Positions 15,826 to 24,800 of a stretch of DNA of 47,719 nt are shown here, piece after piece; the first letter of the stretch is position 1, and the number at the start of each line of letters is the position of its first letter. This DNA comes from Rhodobacteraceae bacterium EhC02. Lineage in GTDB: Bacteria > Pseudomonadota > Alphaproteobacteria > Rhodobacterales > Rhodobacteraceae. The translations under genes were made by a program, and so were the position numbers. The DNA is taken from positions 1 through 47,719 of the forward strand of contig LXYH01000056.1 of the NCBI GenBank assembly GCA_001650895.1. Reading direction: 5' to 3'. The notes under the pieces are model-generated. The model was not told the DNA's origin, searched no databases, and saw only the letters and a program-made list of their open reading frames with translations.

Positions 15826-16790
15826 GCCGCTATGCGCGCCAGGCGATCCTGCCTCAGGTCGGCGCGGAAGGTCAGGCGCGGCTGAGCGCGGCCCAAGTGC
15901 TTGTGGTGGGCGCAGGGGGCTTGGGCGTGCCGGTGCTGCAATACCTGACGGGCGCGGGTGTGGGCCGCATCACGCTGGTCGATGGTGACCGCATCGCCAC
16001 CCATAATCTGCACCGCCAACCGCTTTACCGGATGGACCAGGTGGGCCGCTTCAAGGCCGAGGCAGCGGCCGAGGCGCTGGCCGCCCTGAACCCCGAGGCC
16101 ACGGTCGAACCTGTCACCACATGGCTGGACCCGGCCAATGCCCCCGTGCTGGTCGCAAGGGCCGATCTGGTCATGGACTGCGCCGATACATTCGCGGCCA
16201 GCCTGACCCTGTCGGATGCCTGCATGGCGGCGGGCAAGCCGCTGATCGCGGCCTCGGCCCTTGCCATGTCGGGCTATGCGGCCGGTTTCTGCGGCGGCGC
16301 ACCAAGCCTGCGCGCCCTCTTCCCAGACCTGCCCGAACGGGGTGCCACCTGCGACACGGCAGGGGTGATGGGGCCGGTTGTGGCCACCATCGGCGCCGTG
16401 CAGGCACAGATGGCCCTGTCGGCCCTGCTGGGTCTGCAACCCGCACCACTGGGGCAACTGATCAGCTTTGATGCCGCGCAATGGCGCTTTGGCGGCTTCC
16501 GCTTCGACGCGGCCGCCGAACCCGCCCATGTCCTGCCCTTTGTCGCGCCATCCCAGATCGGCCCCGCCGATCTGGTGATCGACCTGCGCACCGAGGAACC
16601 CGCACCCTTCCGCAAGGATGCCCTGCACCTGTCGCCCGATCAAATGCACGGCCAGCCCCTGCCCCCGGAAGGATCGCGCGTGATCCTGGCCTGCCGCACC
16701 GGGCTGCGCGCCCATCACGCAGGATGCGCCCTGCAATCCCGCTGGACAGGCCAGATCGCTCTGCTGGCCGTCCCCCCGACAGATCAATAA
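15822..16790 (+). CDS. thiF: ThiF-type E1 adenylyltransferase fused to a rhodanese-like domain
   Basis: The 322-residue protein has an E1/MoeB/ThiF domain (VLVVGAGGLGVPVLQYL nucleotide loop near 26-42, catalytic-side Cys 177 in ERGATCDTAGVMGP) and a C-terminal rhodanese-like segment (LVIDLRTEEP near 251, active-site loop CRTGLRA with Cys 291). It should adenylate the ThiS tail and hand over sulfur. The two zinc Cys-X2-Cys pairs of MoeB/ThiF are missing: the first is replaced at Ser 162 and Ala 165. It starts within the thiE stop. Because of the fusion it could also serve MoaD-type proteins. Confidence 0.88.
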   Translation: MSRYARQAILPQVGAEGQARLSAAQVLVVGAGGLGVPVLQYLTGAGVGRITLVDGDRIATHNLHRQPLYRMDQVGRFKAEAAAEALAALNPEATVEPVTTWLDPANAPVLVARADLVMDCADTFAASLTLSDACMAAGKPLIAASALAMSGYAAGFCGGAPSLRALFPDLPERGATCDTAGVMGPVVATIGAVQAQMALSALLGLQPAPLGQLISFDAAQWRFGGFRFDAAAEPAHVLPFVAPSQIGPADLVIDLRTEEPAPFRKDALHLSPDQMHGQPLPPEGSRVILACRTGLRAHHAGCALQSRWTGQIALLAVPPTDQ

Positions 16791-16809
16791 CCCCGAAAGG
16801 CCTAGACCC

Positions 16810-17757
16810 ATGAAAACCCCATGTACCGCCCTCGCCCTCTGCCTGACGCTCGCTTTGCCGGCACAGGCACAGGACAAACTGACCCTGATGCTGGACTGGT
16901 TCGTGAACCCCGATCACGGCCCGATCATCCTGGCGCAGGAAAACGGATATTTCACGCAAGCGGGCCTCGAGGTCGAGATCGTGACCCCCGCCGATCCCAA
17001 CGATCCGCCGCGCATGGTCGCCGCAGGGCGCGTCGATCTGGCGGTGTCCTACCAGCCGCAACTGCACCTCAGCCGCCACGCGGGCCTGCCGCTGGTGCGC
17101 GTCGGCACGCTGGTGGAAACCCCGCTGACCTGCCTTGTGGTGCTGGCCGATGGTCCGGTGCAATCCATCCCCGATCTGAAGGACCGCAAGGTGGGCTTTG
17201 CCGTCGCCGGCGTACAGGAGGTGATGCTGAACGCGATGCTGGCCCATCATGGCCTTGCCCCCGGCGATGTCGAGCAGATCAACATCGGCTGGTCGATCAG
17301 CCCCGCGCTGATGTCGGGACAGGTCGATGCGGTGATCGGCGCCTTCCGCAACTTCGAGCTCAATCAACTGACGCTGGAAGGCAAGACAGGGCGCTGTTTC
17401 TACCCCGAGGCCGAGGGCATCCCCAGCTATGACGAGCTGATCTACGTGGCCGACCCCGCCCGCATGGACGCAGGCGTGATCGCGCGCTTCCTGCAGGCCA
17501 CCGAACGCGCGGCGCTGGATATCGTGAACGATCCCGACACCGCCTGGCAGATCTTCCGCGACACCGACACGGCGCTGGATACCGACCTGAACCGACTGGC
17601 CTGGGCCGACACATGGCCGCGCTTTGCCATGCGCCCCGCCGCGCTGGACCTCGGCCGCTATCAGCGCCTCGAGGCGTTCCTCGCCGCATCCGGCGCGACG
17701 AAGGGCGGCATTCCCGCCGCCGATCTGGCCGTGGATGTCAGCGGAACGACCGAGTGA
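16810..17757 (+). CDS. thiY: ABC transporter substrate-binding protein for thiamine pyrimidine precursor
   Basis: The 315-residue NMT1/THI5-like binding protein has a signal peptide (1 to about 20, cleaved after AQA) and the family signature LTLMLDWFVNPDHGPIILAQENGYF. ThiY proteins bind N-formyl-aminopyrimidine (a thiamine breakdown product) or HMP in the periplasm. GAAAGG precedes the ATG. It forms a transporter with the next two genes and ends in a GTGA overlap with the ATPase gene. Confidence 0.92.
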   Translation: MKTPCTALALCLTLALPAQAQDKLTLMLDWFVNPDHGPIILAQENGYFTQAGLEVEIVTPADPNDPPRMVAAGRVDLAVSYQPQLHLSRHAGLPLVRVGTLVETPLTCLVVLADGPVQSIPDLKDRKVGFAVAGVQEVMLNAMLAHHGLAPGDVEQINIGWSISPALMSGQVDAVIGAFRNFELNQLTLEGKTGRCFYPEAEGIPSYDELIYVADPARMDAGVIARFLQATERAALDIVNDPDTAWQIFRDTDTALDTDLNRLAWADTWPRFAMRPAALDLGRYQRLEAFLAASGATKGGIPAADLAVDVSGTTE

Positions 17758-18485
17758 CGGCCCCCGCCCTGCATCTGACCGGCGATCTGTGTCTGGGCGG
17801 GCGGCGGCTCTGCCCCGGTCTGAACCTGCACTGCGCCGCCGGGACCTGGACGGTGCTTCTGGGCCCCTCCGGTGTGGGAAAATCCAGCCTCGCAAGGCTG
17901 ATCGCAGGCCTGCCCTGCCCCGCGCATCTGACGGGCGGCATTGCCGCTGACGACGGCATGGCCCTGGCCGGGCGCGTCACGCTGATGGCCCAGACCGATC
18001 AGCTTTTGCCCTGGGCCGATGCGCTGGCGAATGTCACCCTTGGCGCAAGGCTCCGCGGGGACCGGCCCGATCCCGACCGCGCGCTGGCCCTGCTCGGGCG
18101 GGTCGGGCTGGAAGGCCATGCAGACCGCCGCCCCGCCACCCTCTCGGGCGGGCAACGCCAGCGGCTGGCCCTTGCCCGCACCCTGATGGAGGATCGCCCC
18201 ATCGTCGTGCTGGACGAGCCCTTCTCGGCCCTTGATGCGGCAACCCGCGCCACCATGCAGGACCTTGCCGCCGAGGTTCTGCAAGGTTGCACCGTCATCC
18301 TGATCACCCATGACCCGCTGGAGGCGGCACGCCTTGGAACCGGGGCATGGCTGCTGGACCCGACGGGCGCAACACCGCTTGGCCTGCCCGCGACACGGGC
18401 ACCCCGCCCGGTGTCCGACCCCGCCACCCTTGCGGCACAGGCAGATCTCTATCGTCGCCTGATGACCCCGGATCACGCCGCATGA
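17754..18485 (+). CDS. thiZ: ABC transporter ATP-binding protein, thiamine precursor uptake
   Basis: The 243-residue ATPase has Walker A GPSGVGKS (37-44), the Q-loop MAQTDQLLPW, signature LSGGQRQR, Walker B VVLDEPFSALD and switch ITHD. The start is the GTG that overlaps the thiY stop (GTGA); reading further upstream would only translate the thiY sequence out of frame. It ends with ATGA at the permease start. Confidence 0.9.
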   Translation: MTAPALHLTGDLCLGGRRLCPGLNLHCAAGTWTVLLGPSGVGKSSLARLIAGLPCPAHLTGGIAADDGMALAGRVTLMAQTDQLLPWADALANVTLGARLRGDRPDPDRALALLGRVGLEGHADRRPATLSGGQRQRLALARTLMEDRPIVVLDEPFSALDAATRATMQDLAAEVLQGCTVILITHDPLEAARLGTGAWLLDPTGATPLGLPATRAPRPVSDPATLAAQADLYRRLMTPDHAA

Positions 18486-19210
18486 CGCGCCTTCTTCCCG
18501 GATTGGCCGCGCTTGTCTTCGGGCTGACCCTCTGGCAGGTCGTGGTCTGGGCGACGGGTGTTCCGCATTTCATTCTGCCCGGCCCGATGCGCGTGGCGTC
18601 GGCCCTGCGCGACAACGCCGCCCTGTTGGGCGCACAGGCTGGCGTGACCCTTGCAAATCTGGCCATGGGGCTGACGGCAGGTATCGCACTTGGCATGGCC
18701 TCGGCGCTCAACCTCGCCATGTCACCGGCGGCCCGGCTGCTGCTGCGCCCGCTTATGGTCTTTGCGCAGGCCGTGCCCGTCTTCGCCCTGGCCCCGATCA
18801 TCACCCTTTGGCTGGGCTATGGCGCGCCGTCCAAGGTCGTGATGGTGGCGCTGGTCACCTATTTCCCGGTGACATCGGCCTTTTTCGACGGGTTGATGCG
18901 CCTGCCGCCCGATCTGGACGACCTGGCCCGCCAGATGCAGGCGCGCCCGCTGCGCCGCTTGCTGCTGCTGCAACTGCCCCATGCCCTGCCCGCGCTGGGA
19001 TCGGGGTTGCGGCTGGCGGCGGTGCAGGCCCCCTTCGCGGTGATCATCGCGGAATGGGTCGGCGCGTCGAAAGGGCTGGGCCATCTGATGCTGCTGTCGA
19101 ATGGCCGCGCCCAAACCGACCTGATGTTTGCCGCCCTGATCCTGCTGGCCGCGATCAGCCTTTGCCTGTTCCTGGCGGCCGACCGGCTGGCCCGGCACTG
19201 GGACCGCTGA
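18482..19210 (+). CDS. thiX: ABC transporter permease, thiamine precursor uptake
   Basis: The 242-residue inner-membrane protein has about six hydrophobic segments and the binding-protein-dependent permease loop EWVGASKGLGHLML near residue 184, which docks the ATPase. It is the last gene of the riboswitch-controlled operon and starts within the thiZ stop codon. Confidence 0.9.
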   Translation: MTRLLPGLAALVFGLTLWQVVVWATGVPHFILPGPMRVASALRDNAALLGAQAGVTLANLAMGLTAGIALGMASALNLAMSPAARLLLRPLMVFAQAVPVFALAPIITLWLGYGAPSKVVMVALVTYFPVTSAFFDGLMRLPPDLDDLARQMQARPLRRLLLLQLPHALPALGSGLRLAAVQAPFAVIIAEWVGASKGLGHLMLLSNGRAQTDLMFAALILLAAISLCLFLAADRLARHWDR

Positions 19211-19260
19211 TCAGCGCAACAGCCTGATCCTGATAGGGAATTCTTGATAAAGGCAAAGCG

Positions 19261-19336
<76 letters not shown>

Positions 19337-19429
19337 CTGCGGCCTGATTAGCCAAAGCCGACATCCCGCGCAAGACCGGATCGGCACAGTTCGCGCCTGT
19401 CGGATCACAAAACCATCGGCACAACAGAA

Positions 19430-19456
19430 AGCCCCGCACGACACCGCGGCGGGGCT
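19430..19456 (-). terminator. Terminator after tRNA-Val(CAC)
   Basis: Arms AGCCCCGC and GCGGGGCT pair on the minus strand and are followed by TTCTGTTGT. It separates the two tRNA-Val genes, so the TAC gene probably has its own promoter. Confidence 0.55.
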
Positions 19457-19481
19457 GTCAGACGACCATCTAGAGGAAGCA

Positions 19482-19556
19482 TGGTGGGTGATAAGAGATT
19501 CGAACTCCTGACATCTTCGATGTGAACGAAGCGCTCTACCACTGAGCTAATCACCC
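19482..19556 (-). tRNA. tRNA-Val(CAC)
   Basis: The cloverleaf matches the neighbouring tRNA-Val(TAC) in most stems; the anticodon loop is TTCACAT, giving anticodon CAC, and CCA is encoded. The two genes are diverged duplicates that together help to read GUN valine codons. Confidence 0.96.
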
Positions 19557-19575
19557 GGTCCGAGGGCTTTTAGAC

Positions 19576-20172
19576 TCAGTCGTCGTCCTCTGCAAGAGCC
19601 TCTTTGTCCGCTTTTTCGGCCCCGCCATTCTGGCGCAGCTTGCAGATCATGACCTGCCCGCCATTGGTCTGCTTGACGCGCGTCACCTTCAGCCGCCCAA
19701 GGGGCTGCAGATTCAACTCGCGCGAGTCGGCCAGCGACTCGCCAAGGACTGCCAGCATGGCGTCGACGACCTGCCGTGCATCCTTCTTCTTGACGCCCGA
19801 ACGTTTGACAACCGCATCGACCAGTTCGCGTTTCTTCATCTCCGGCCCCTGCACCGCCGGAGTTGACGATTGCACCAGCTTGGGGGTCGCGGCGACCGCG
19901 TCGCTGACCGGTGGCAGCCCCTCCAGTGCTGCGGGCTTGGCCGGGGACGTGGTTTCAGCGGCGGTATTTGTTTCCACATCAGAAACAACTGCTGGCGCTT
20001 TGGGCGGTTCCACCTTGGAGCGCGGCGCCGGTTTCGTGGCCGTGGCCCGTGTCACGGGCTTGGCGGCGGCTTTCGGTTTTGCAGCAGGCTTGGGCTTTGC
20101 GGTCGCAACCTTCGGTTTCGCCGTCTTTGGTTTGCTTGTCACCTTTTTGACCACCTTCTCAGAACCGCTCAC
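19576..20172 (-). CDS. HU-family DNA-binding protein with long basic N-terminal tail
   Basis: The 199-residue protein joins a roughly 110-residue low-complexity Lys/Ala/Pro-rich tail, reminiscent of histone H1 tails, to an HU/IHF-like domain (KKRELVDAVVKRSGVKKKDARQVVDAMLAVLGESL, then LQPLGRLKVTRV) and ends in an acidic DDD. HU normally has 90-95 residues and bends DNA as a dimer. I chose the GTG at 20172 since AGGAG lies 8 nt before it; an ATG at 20193 is in frame but has no ribosome binding site upstream. The gene follows lon, the order lon-hup known from many proteobacteria, but has its own leader after the lon terminator. Confidence 0.82.
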   Translation of the reverse strand: MSGSEKVVKKVTSKPKTAKPKVATAKPKPAAKPKAAAKPVTRATATKPAPRSKVEPPKAPAVVSDVETNTAAETTSPAKPAALEGLPPVSDAVAATPKLVQSSTPAVQGPEMKKRELVDAVVKRSGVKKKDARQVVDAMLAVLGESLADSRELNLQPLGRLKVTRVKQTNGGQVMICKLRQNGGAEKADKEALAEDDD

Positions 20173-20249
20173 CAGCACCACTCCTTTTGGCATGAATCTG
20201 TTTCACTACAGGAAACGCATATCGCAGTCCGCATGACAAGGCATGAAAA

Positions 20250-20278
20250 ATCGGCGGCCCCGCAACAGGGCCGCCGAT
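20250..20278 (-). terminator. Intrinsic terminator of lon
   Basis: On the minus strand an 11-bp stem (ATCGGCGGCCC with GGGCCGCCGAT) is followed by TTTTT. A second hairpin (20296-20320, arms CCGTCAGG and CCTGACGG) lies between it and the lon stop codon. Confidence 0.85.
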
Positions 20279-20330
20279 CAGGATCTTGCGACACACCGTC
20301 AGGCAACACGGCCCTGACGGAAGGGCACCA

Positions 20331-22739
20331 TCAATGGGCGATGGCGCTGCTTGAGGGTTCGGACTTGGACACCGCCGCGGCTGCGGCTGCCTCCTCGGCT
20401 TCCTCGTCCCATTCGATCGGCTCGGGCTCGCGCACAAGCGCCAGCTTGAGAACCTCGGACACGTGGCTGACCGGGATGATCTCCAGCCCTTCCTTCACAT
20501 TGTCCGGAATCTCGGCCAGGTCCTTCTCGTTCTCGGTCGGGATCAGCACCGTCTTGATGCCACCACGCAGGGCCGCCAGCAGCTTTTCCTTGAGGCCCCC
20601 GATCGGCATCGCATTGCCGCGCAACGACACCTCGCCCGTCATGGCGATGTCCTTGCGGACGGGGATCTGCGTCAGCACCGACACGATCGAGGTGACCATC
20701 GCCAGACCCGCGCTTGGCCCGTCCTTGGGGGTTGCCCCGTCCGGGACGTGCACATGGATGTCGATCTTGTCGAACTTCGTGGGCTTGACCCCGATCTTCG
20801 GGCTGATCGACCGCACGTAGGAGCTGGCCGCGTCGATGCTTTCCTTCATCACATCGCCCAGCTTGCCCGTGGTCTTCATGCGGCCCTTGCCCGGCAGGCG
20901 CAGCGCCTCGATCGATAGAAGGTCACCACCCACCGAGGTCCAGGCCAGCCCGGTGACAACACCGATCTGGTCCTCTGCCTCGGCCAGACCATAGCGGAAC
21001 TTCTTGACGCCCAGGAAGGTATCCAGGTTGTCCTCGTCCACCACGACCTTGGTCGCTTCCTTCTTGACGATCATCGTCACGGCCTTGCGCGCCAGTTTCG
21101 CGATCTCGCGCTCCAGGTTCCGCACGCCCGCTTCGCGGGTATAGCGGCGGATCATCTCGTTCAGCGCGCCATCGGTGATCACGAATTCACCCTTGCGCAG
21201 ACCATGGTCCTTGATCTTCTTCGAGATCAGGTGGTGCCGCGCGATCTCGCGCTTCTCGTCCTCTGTATAGCCGGCCAGCGAAATGATCTCCATTCGGTCC
21301 AGAAGGGGACCGGGCATGTTGTAGGAGTTCGCCGTGGTCAGGAACATCACGTTGGAAAGGTCATATTCGACCTCAAGGTAGTGATCCACGAAAGTGGCGT
21401 TCTGTTCCGGGTCCAGCACCTCGAGCATGGCGGATGCCGGATCGCCCCGGAAATCCTGGCCCATCTTGTCTATCTCATCCAGCAGGATCAGCGGGTTCGT
21501 GGTCTTGGCCTTCTTCAGCGCCTGGATGATCTTGCCGGGCATGGAGCCGATATAGGTGCGGCGGTGGCCCCGGATCTCGGATTCGTCACGCACCCCGCCC
21601 AGCGAAATACGGATGAATTCGCGCCCCGTGGCGCGCGCCACGGATTTGCCAAGACTGGTCTTGCCCACGCCCGGAGGGCCGACAAGGCACATGATCGGGC
21701 CTTTCAGCTTCTGGCTGCGCTGCTGCACCGCCAGATATTCGACGATGCGTTCCTTGACCTTTTCCAGACCATAGTGATCGGCATCCAGAACCTCCTGCGC
21801 CTTGTGCAGGTCCTTCTTGACGCGGCTTTTCAGGCCCCATGGCAGGCCAAGCATCCAGTCCAGGTAGTTGCGCACCACCGTGGCCTCGGCCGACATCGGC
21901 GACATGGTCTTGAGCTTCTTCAGCTCGGCCTCGGCCTTGTCGCGGGCTTCCTTGCTCAGCTTCGTGCCCTTGATGCGCTCTTCCAGCTCGGCCAGCTCAT
22001 TGCCGCCGTCCTCGCCGTCGCCCAGCTCCTTCTGAATGGCCTTCATCTGCTCATTCAGGTAGTATTCGCGCTGGGTGCGCTCCATCTGACTTTTGACGCG
22101 GGTCTTGATCTTCTTCTCGACCTGCAGCACGGACATCTCGCCCTGCATGAGGCCGTAAACCTTCTCAAGCCGCTCGCTCACGCTGAGGGTTTCCAGAAGG
22201 TTCTGTTTCTGGCCCACGTCGATGCCCAGGTGGCCGGCCACCAGATCCGCCAGCTTGGCGGGGTCGGTGGTTTCCGACACGGCGACCAGCGCCTCTTCGG
22301 GGATGTTCTTCTTGATCTTGGCGTAGCGCTCGAATTCGGCCGTCACCGTGCGCAACAGCGCCTCGATCGTGGCGGCATCGCCCGATGTCTCGGTCAGGTA
22401 TTCGGCGCGCGCCTCGAAAAAGCGGTCATTGGTCAGGTATTCGGTGATGCGCACCCGCGCCTGCCCCTCGACCAGCACCTTGACGGTGCCATCGGGCAGC
22501 TTCAGCAGTTGCAGCACATTCGCCAGCACACCGGTGCCGTAGATCCCGTCGGATGCCGGATCGTCGATCGAAGGGTCGATCTGGCTGGACAGCAGGATCT
22601 GCTTGTCATCGGCCATCACCTCTTCCAGCGCGCGGACGGATTTCTCGCGGCCGACGAAAAGCGGCACGATCATGTGCGGGAACACAACGATATCGCGCAG
22701 CGGCAGAACGGGATAGGAGGGGTTCAGGGGTTCTTGCAT
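20331..22739 (-). CDS. lon: ATP-dependent protease Lon
   Basis: The 802-residue protein has the three Lon parts in order: an N-terminal substrate domain (YPVLPLRDIVVFPHMIVPLFVGR), a long coiled segment (around 190-270), an AAA+ ATPase (Walker A GPPGVGKTSLGKS, Walker B LILLDEIDKM), and the C-terminal protease with the Ser-Lys dyad (Ser in PKDGPSAGLAM, Lys in GGLKEKLLAAL). It degrades damaged and short-lived proteins. The ATG at 22739 has AAAGGA upstream and gives the usual length. A heat-shock type promoter lies 75-105 bp upstream. The C-terminal tail is Glu/Ala-rich. Confidence 0.97.
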   Translation of the reverse strand: MQEPLNPSYPVLPLRDIVVFPHMIVPLFVGREKSVRALEEVMADDKQILLSSQIDPSIDDPASDGIYGTGVLANVLQLLKLPDGTVKVLVEGQARVRITEYLTNDRFFEARAEYLTETSGDAATIEALLRTVTAEFERYAKIKKNIPEEALVAVSETTDPAKLADLVAGHLGIDVGQKQNLLETLSVSERLEKVYGLMQGEMSVLQVEKKIKTRVKSQMERTQREYYLNEQMKAIQKELGDGEDGGNELAELEERIKGTKLSKEARDKAEAELKKLKTMSPMSAEATVVRNYLDWMLGLPWGLKSRVKKDLHKAQEVLDADHYGLEKVKERIVEYLAVQQRSQKLKGPIMCLVGPPGVGKTSLGKSVARATGREFIRISLGGVRDESEIRGHRRTYIGSMPGKIIQALKKAKTTNPLILLDEIDKMGQDFRGDPASAMLEVLDPEQNATFVDHYLEVEYDLSNVMFLTTANSYNMPGPLLDRMEIISLAGYTEDEKREIARHHLISKKIKDHGLRKGEFVITDGALNEMIRRYTREAGVRNLEREIAKLARKAVTMIVKKEATKVVVDEDNLDTFLGVKKFRYGLAEAEDQIGVVTGLAWTSVGGDLLSIEALRLPGKGRMKTTGKLGDVMKESIDAASSYVRSISPKIGVKPTKFDKIDIHVHVPDGATPKDGPSAGLAMVTSIVSVLTQIPVRKDIAMTGEVSLRGNAMPIGGLKEKLLAALRGGIKTVLIPTENEKDLAEIPDNVKEGLEIIPVSHVSEVLKLALVREPEPIEWDEEAEEAAAAAAVSKSEPSSSAIAH

Positions 22740-22813
22740 GCTCGGTCCTTTGTTCGGCAGACGTCGCGATCCCGACAATCGGCAACCGGGGCGTCTCCAT
22801 TCACCTGTCGTTA

Positions 22814-22842
22814 ATCTGGGGCGCGGATGCCCCAGTTTCAAG
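22814..22842 (-). promoter_or_regulatory. Heat-shock (RpoH/sigma-32) type promoter of lon
   Basis: Read on the minus strand, CTTGAAA (22836-22842) and CCCCAGAT (22814-22821) are 14 nt apart and match the sigma-32 -35 and -10 elements. The spacer and -10 form a 7-bp inverted repeat (CTGGGGC and GCCCCAG, 22816-22835). lon is a classical RpoH target. Confidence 0.7.
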
Positions 22843-22940
22843 CGTCGTCCCGTGACGCCTGCGTGCAGAATGCCCCTCTGCCTCGTTCAGGGCAAGGCGC
22901 GAAATGCGCCCGATTTGATCAATGACGCGCGCACCTGCCC

Positions 22941-24602
22941 TCAGCCGGCCCTGCCGCGCGCACAGAAACACGACACCTCGACCGGCAGATCGGATCGCGC
23001 CTGCGCCAGATCCAGCCGCTGCCGGATCAGACGGGCCTCGGGCGTGGCGCCGGCGCCGCGCGCCGTCAGGCAATCCATCAGGCCCCGCAGCGCCCAGATG
23101 TTGTCGGGATGGATCTGCGCCCGCGTCAGCTTGCCCCCAAGCCCCAGGTCCTCGCGGTAAACCGCCTCGGCCTCGGCCAACCGCCCCTGTTCCAGCAGCA
23201 GTGCCCCCAGCGCGTGGCGCGTCGGCTGCATCCAGCCCCATGGCTCGTCATAGGGCAGGTTGTCATCGGCCGCGACCGAGGCGCGCAAATGCGCGAAGGC
23301 CGCCTCGTAATCGCCGCAGCGATAGGCAATCTCGCCCGACAGCATCTCTTCGGCGATGGCGAACAGGTCCTGGCAGCGGTTGTTGTGCAAAAGCCGCGTC
23401 TCGGGCACCCGCGCGCGCGCCGCGCGGAACAGCGCCTGTTCGGCACGGGCCAGGTCCACCTGGCCCAATGCGGCATGGGCCACGCCCTTGGCATAATGGA
23501 TCATCGCCGTCAGGTTCGCGTAGAGCACCGGATCCTCCGGCAGATCCTGCGCGATGATCTCCTCCCACTTGCCGAAGCGCACGTAGACATGCTGCTTCAC
23601 GGCCAGGTAGCTTTCGAAGAAATCGGCCATCGGTGGCGAGGCGATGCGCAGGAAATCCGCAGGCATCGTCGCGATCAGTTCTTCGGCGGCGGCCAATGCG
23701 GGCTGGTACTGCCCCATGAACATCGCGCCATAGACGGCAAAATGGTAGTTGTGCACGCGGTAGCCGGTGTAGAAATTCATCACCCCCTCGCGATCCAGGT
23801 ATTTGCGATCCGCCGCGATGGCCGCCTGGTTCCAGTGCAGCGCGTCATGGTAATTGCCGCACAGCACGTCGATATGCGTGGGCATGTGCACAAGGTGGCC
23901 CGCGTCAGGCACAAGGGTGCGCAGAACATCTGCCGCCGGCAGCGCCTTTTCCGGGAAAGGCGACATTTCCATCAGATGCACGTAAAGGTGCAGGATACCC
24001 GGATGCGCCATCGCGCCGGGCAGATCGCGCATCGCCCCTTCCAGAATGGCGCGCACCTCGGGCGTGCCGGCCTTCGGCGCGGGCTGGCCTGTCGCCAGAT
24101 CCCACATCTGCCAGGGGGTCAGATCCATGATCGCCTCGGCAGTGACCGACAGGATATCCGGATCACGGGGATGGGCCAGATGCGCCGCGCGCATCGCATC
24201 GGCAAAGGCCCGGTCCCAGGGGCGCATGTCGGGGATGGGATCGGCCTGCGGATAGCGCGCGGCCAGCGCGCGGATCAACGCCTGTTCGGGCGGGCTGACA
24301 TGATCGACAAGCGCAAGTGCCGCCTGTGTCGCGGCATGGGCGCGGCCAAGGGCTGCCGCCTTGCCCGCCGCGTCGTAAAGCACCCAGGGCATGTTGTAAT
24401 TCGGCCCCATCGCATAGGCGATGCCCCACTGTGCCATGGAGCAGCCCGGATCGGCATCAAGCGCGCGCGTGAAACAGACCACCGCTTCGGCATGGTTGAA
24501 CCCGAAGACCCAGTTCAGACCACGGTCAAACCAGCGCTGCGCCTCGGCAGAGGCCGTGGTCACGACGCGGGAATAGGCCCCCAGATCATAGCCATATTCC
24601 AT
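22941..24602 (-). CDS. TPR-repeat protein with histidine cluster
   Basis: The 553-residue cytoplasmic protein is largely helical with TPR-like repeats, for example RGLNWVFGFNHAEAVVCFTRALDADPG near residue 28 and LGALLLEQGRLAEAEAVYREDLGL near 475. No signal peptide or membrane segment is seen. The middle (about 200-287) is unusually rich in His with strict-looking motifs: HPGILHLYVH, GHLVHMPTHI and HNYHF, which could be a metal or cofactor site. The ATG at 24602 is chosen because GAAGGGGG lies 6 nt before it, rather than the GTG one codon earlier. I do not recognise a named family function. Confidence 0.75.
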   Translation of the reverse strand: MEYGYDLGAYSRVVTTASAEAQRWFDRGLNWVFGFNHAEAVVCFTRALDADPGCSMAQWGIAYAMGPNYNMPWVLYDAAGKAAALGRAHAATQAALALVDHVSPPEQALIRALAARYPQADPIPDMRPWDRAFADAMRAAHLAHPRDPDILSVTAEAIMDLTPWQMWDLATGQPAPKAGTPEVRAILEGAMRDLPGAMAHPGILHLYVHLMEMSPFPEKALPAADVLRTLVPDAGHLVHMPTHIDVLCGNYHDALHWNQAAIAADRKYLDREGVMNFYTGYRVHNYHFAVYGAMFMGQYQPALAAAEELIATMPADFLRIASPPMADFFESYLAVKQHVYVRFGKWEEIIAQDLPEDPVLYANLTAMIHYAKGVAHAALGQVDLARAEQALFRAARARVPETRLLHNNRCQDLFAIAEEMLSGEIAYRCGDYEAAFAHLRASVAADDNLPYDEPWGWMQPTRHALGALLLEQGRLAEAEAVYREDLGLGGKLTRAQIHPDNIWALRGLMDCLTARGAGATPEARLIRQRLDLAQARSDLPVEVSCFCARGRAG

Positions 24603-24633
24603 CACTTGCCCCCTTCGCGCCCGCTGAACCCTT

Positions 24634-24661
24634 GGATGGATATTTAAGGCAAGAAGAAACC
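24634..24661 (-). repeat. Dispersed 28-bp repeat, copy A
   Basis: On the minus strand this reads GGTTTCTTCTTGCC followed by TTAAATATCCATCC. It matches copy C at 35993-36020 in 27 of 28 bases and lies 31 bp upstream of the TPR gene start. Confidence 0.8.
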
Positions 24662-24800
24662 GAATGTTAAGGTTAATCGCCCATGGTCGCCTTGCGGTAC
24701 AGGCGGGGACGCCGATGATCGTGCAAGGAGAAGCCCCTTCCGCACCCGCCGCCGGCCCCTCTGCCGACCGGCCCCGTGTGGAAGGGTCACTTCACCTGAA

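Noticed and set aside
21204-22814. A long plus-strand frame opposite lon
   Set aside because: It is the mirror of the lon coding sequence, has biased composition and no ribosome binding site.
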